Assembly: GCA_016292785.1 (NCBI GenBank)
Contig: JAEDFL010000047.1
Location: 1 to 14,591, forward strand
Reading direction: 5' to 3'
Length of the DNA: 14,591 nt
Origin: Clostridiaceae bacterium
GTDB taxonomy: Bacteria > Bacillota > Clostridia > Oscillospirales > Acutalibacteraceae
Below, piece after piece: positions 14,294-14,591 of this stretch (within the stretch, counting starts at the first letter, position 1; every line of letters starts with the position of its first letter). Made by a program: the position numbers and the translations under genes. The notes under the pieces are model-generated. The model saw only the letters and a list, made by a program, of their open reading frames with translations, searched no databases and was not told where the DNA came from.

Positions 14294-14591
14294 ATGAGTA
14301 AAAATATTCTTGTCACCGGCGGCGCCGGATTTATCGGCAGTAATTTTATTTATTATATGCAGCGCAAGCACCCCGATTACAGGCTGGTTTGCATTGACGC
14401 TCTGACCTATGCGGGCAACCTCTACACTCTTGATGACGCTCGCAAAGGCAATTTCCGCTTTGTGCTCGGAGATATAACTGACAGAAAAACCGTTTTTGAC
14501 CTCTGCGAGGAGGAGAATTTTGACGCAATAGTCAACTTTGCGGCTGAAAGCCACGTTGACCGTTCGATCGAAAATCCGGAGGTTTTTCTCA
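14294..14591 (+). CDS. rmlB: dTDP-glucose 4,6-dehydratase (3' partial)
   Basis: The 99 visible codons begin the extended short-chain dehydrogenase family member that converts dTDP-glucose to dTDP-4-keto-6-deoxyglucose, the second step of dTDP-L-rhamnose synthesis. The Rossmann NAD-binding motif TGGAGFIGS lies at residues 8-16. CIDALTYAGNLYTL (about 34-47) and GDITD (about 58-62) follow, then NFAAESHVDRSI (about 83-94), the family-typical sequence after the second strand. The catalytic YxxxK lies beyond the window edge. The ATG has AAAGGAG at 7 bases and its own promoter, so it is transcribed separately from the surface-protein pair. A rml cluster or cell-wall polysaccharide locus probably continues to the right. 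UDP-glucose epimerases are relatives, but the ALTYAGN and AAESHVDRSI motifs favour RmlB. Confidence 0.92.
   Translation, partial: MSKNILVTGGAGFIGSNFIYYMQRKHPDYRLVCIDALTYAGNLYTLDDARKGNFRFVLGDITDRKTVFDLCEEENFDAIVNFAAESHVDRSIENPEVFL

Overview
The window looks like a chromosomal segment of a low-to-moderate GC, Gram-positive anaerobe of the Clostridia, most likely a gut or rumen Ruminococcus/Oscillospiraceae relative. This is inferred from sigma-A-type promoters with extended -10 boxes, strong AGGAGG ribosome binding sites, a BspA-type leucine-rich-repeat protein ending in a dockerin-like domain, Ig-like (Big_2) modules on exported proteins, and clostridial-looking housekeeping genes. No mobile element, tRNA, rRNA or CRISPR array was found.

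Layout. Positions 3-134 hold the C-terminal end of an unidentified gene. Positions 250-4170 encode a 1306-residue exported protein with about 28 leucine-rich repeats, four CxxC units, a Big_2 domain, a dockerin-like domain and a hydrophobic tail. A bidirectional terminator (4193-4224) separates it from the convergent 23S rRNA uracil-5-methyltransferase gene (minus strand, 4235-5869), which carries an extra C-terminal domain of about 95 residues. Divergent from that gene, on the plus strand, are a cytosolic neutral-ceramidase-like protein (6037-7467) and two PHP-domain phosphoesterase-like proteins (7526-8296 and 8296-8967), the last two with overlapping stop and start codons.

Positions 9066-10826 encode an exported lipase-like alpha/beta hydrolase with a C-terminal Ig-like domain. 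It is followed immediately by a 56-residue two-helix membrane protein with a TTG start (10827-10997) and a terminator. Next comes a tandem pair of membrane-anchored surface proteins, each with a signal peptide, short leucine-rich repeats, a transglutaminase-like Cys-His-Asp domain and one C-terminal membrane helix followed by lysines. The first copy is split by a one-base frameshift in an A5 run (11164-12087 plus 12108-12743). The second copy (12740-14224) is intact. The window ends inside an rmlB/rfbB-type dTDP-glucose 4,6-dehydratase gene (14294 onward), which may begin a cell-surface polysaccharide cluster.

How the genes fit together. Most of the plus-strand genes encode exported or surface-anchored proteins (LRR-dockerin, lipase-Ig, LRR-transglutaminase pair, small membrane protein), so the region reads as a cell-envelope or host/substrate-interaction neighbourhood, with one rRNA-modification gene between them. 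The ceramidase-like gene and the two PHP genes form a separate cytosolic hydrolase group whose substrate cannot be told from sequence. The least described items are the LRR-transglutaminase pair, the ceramidase-like protein lacking the expected nucleophile, and the small membrane protein.
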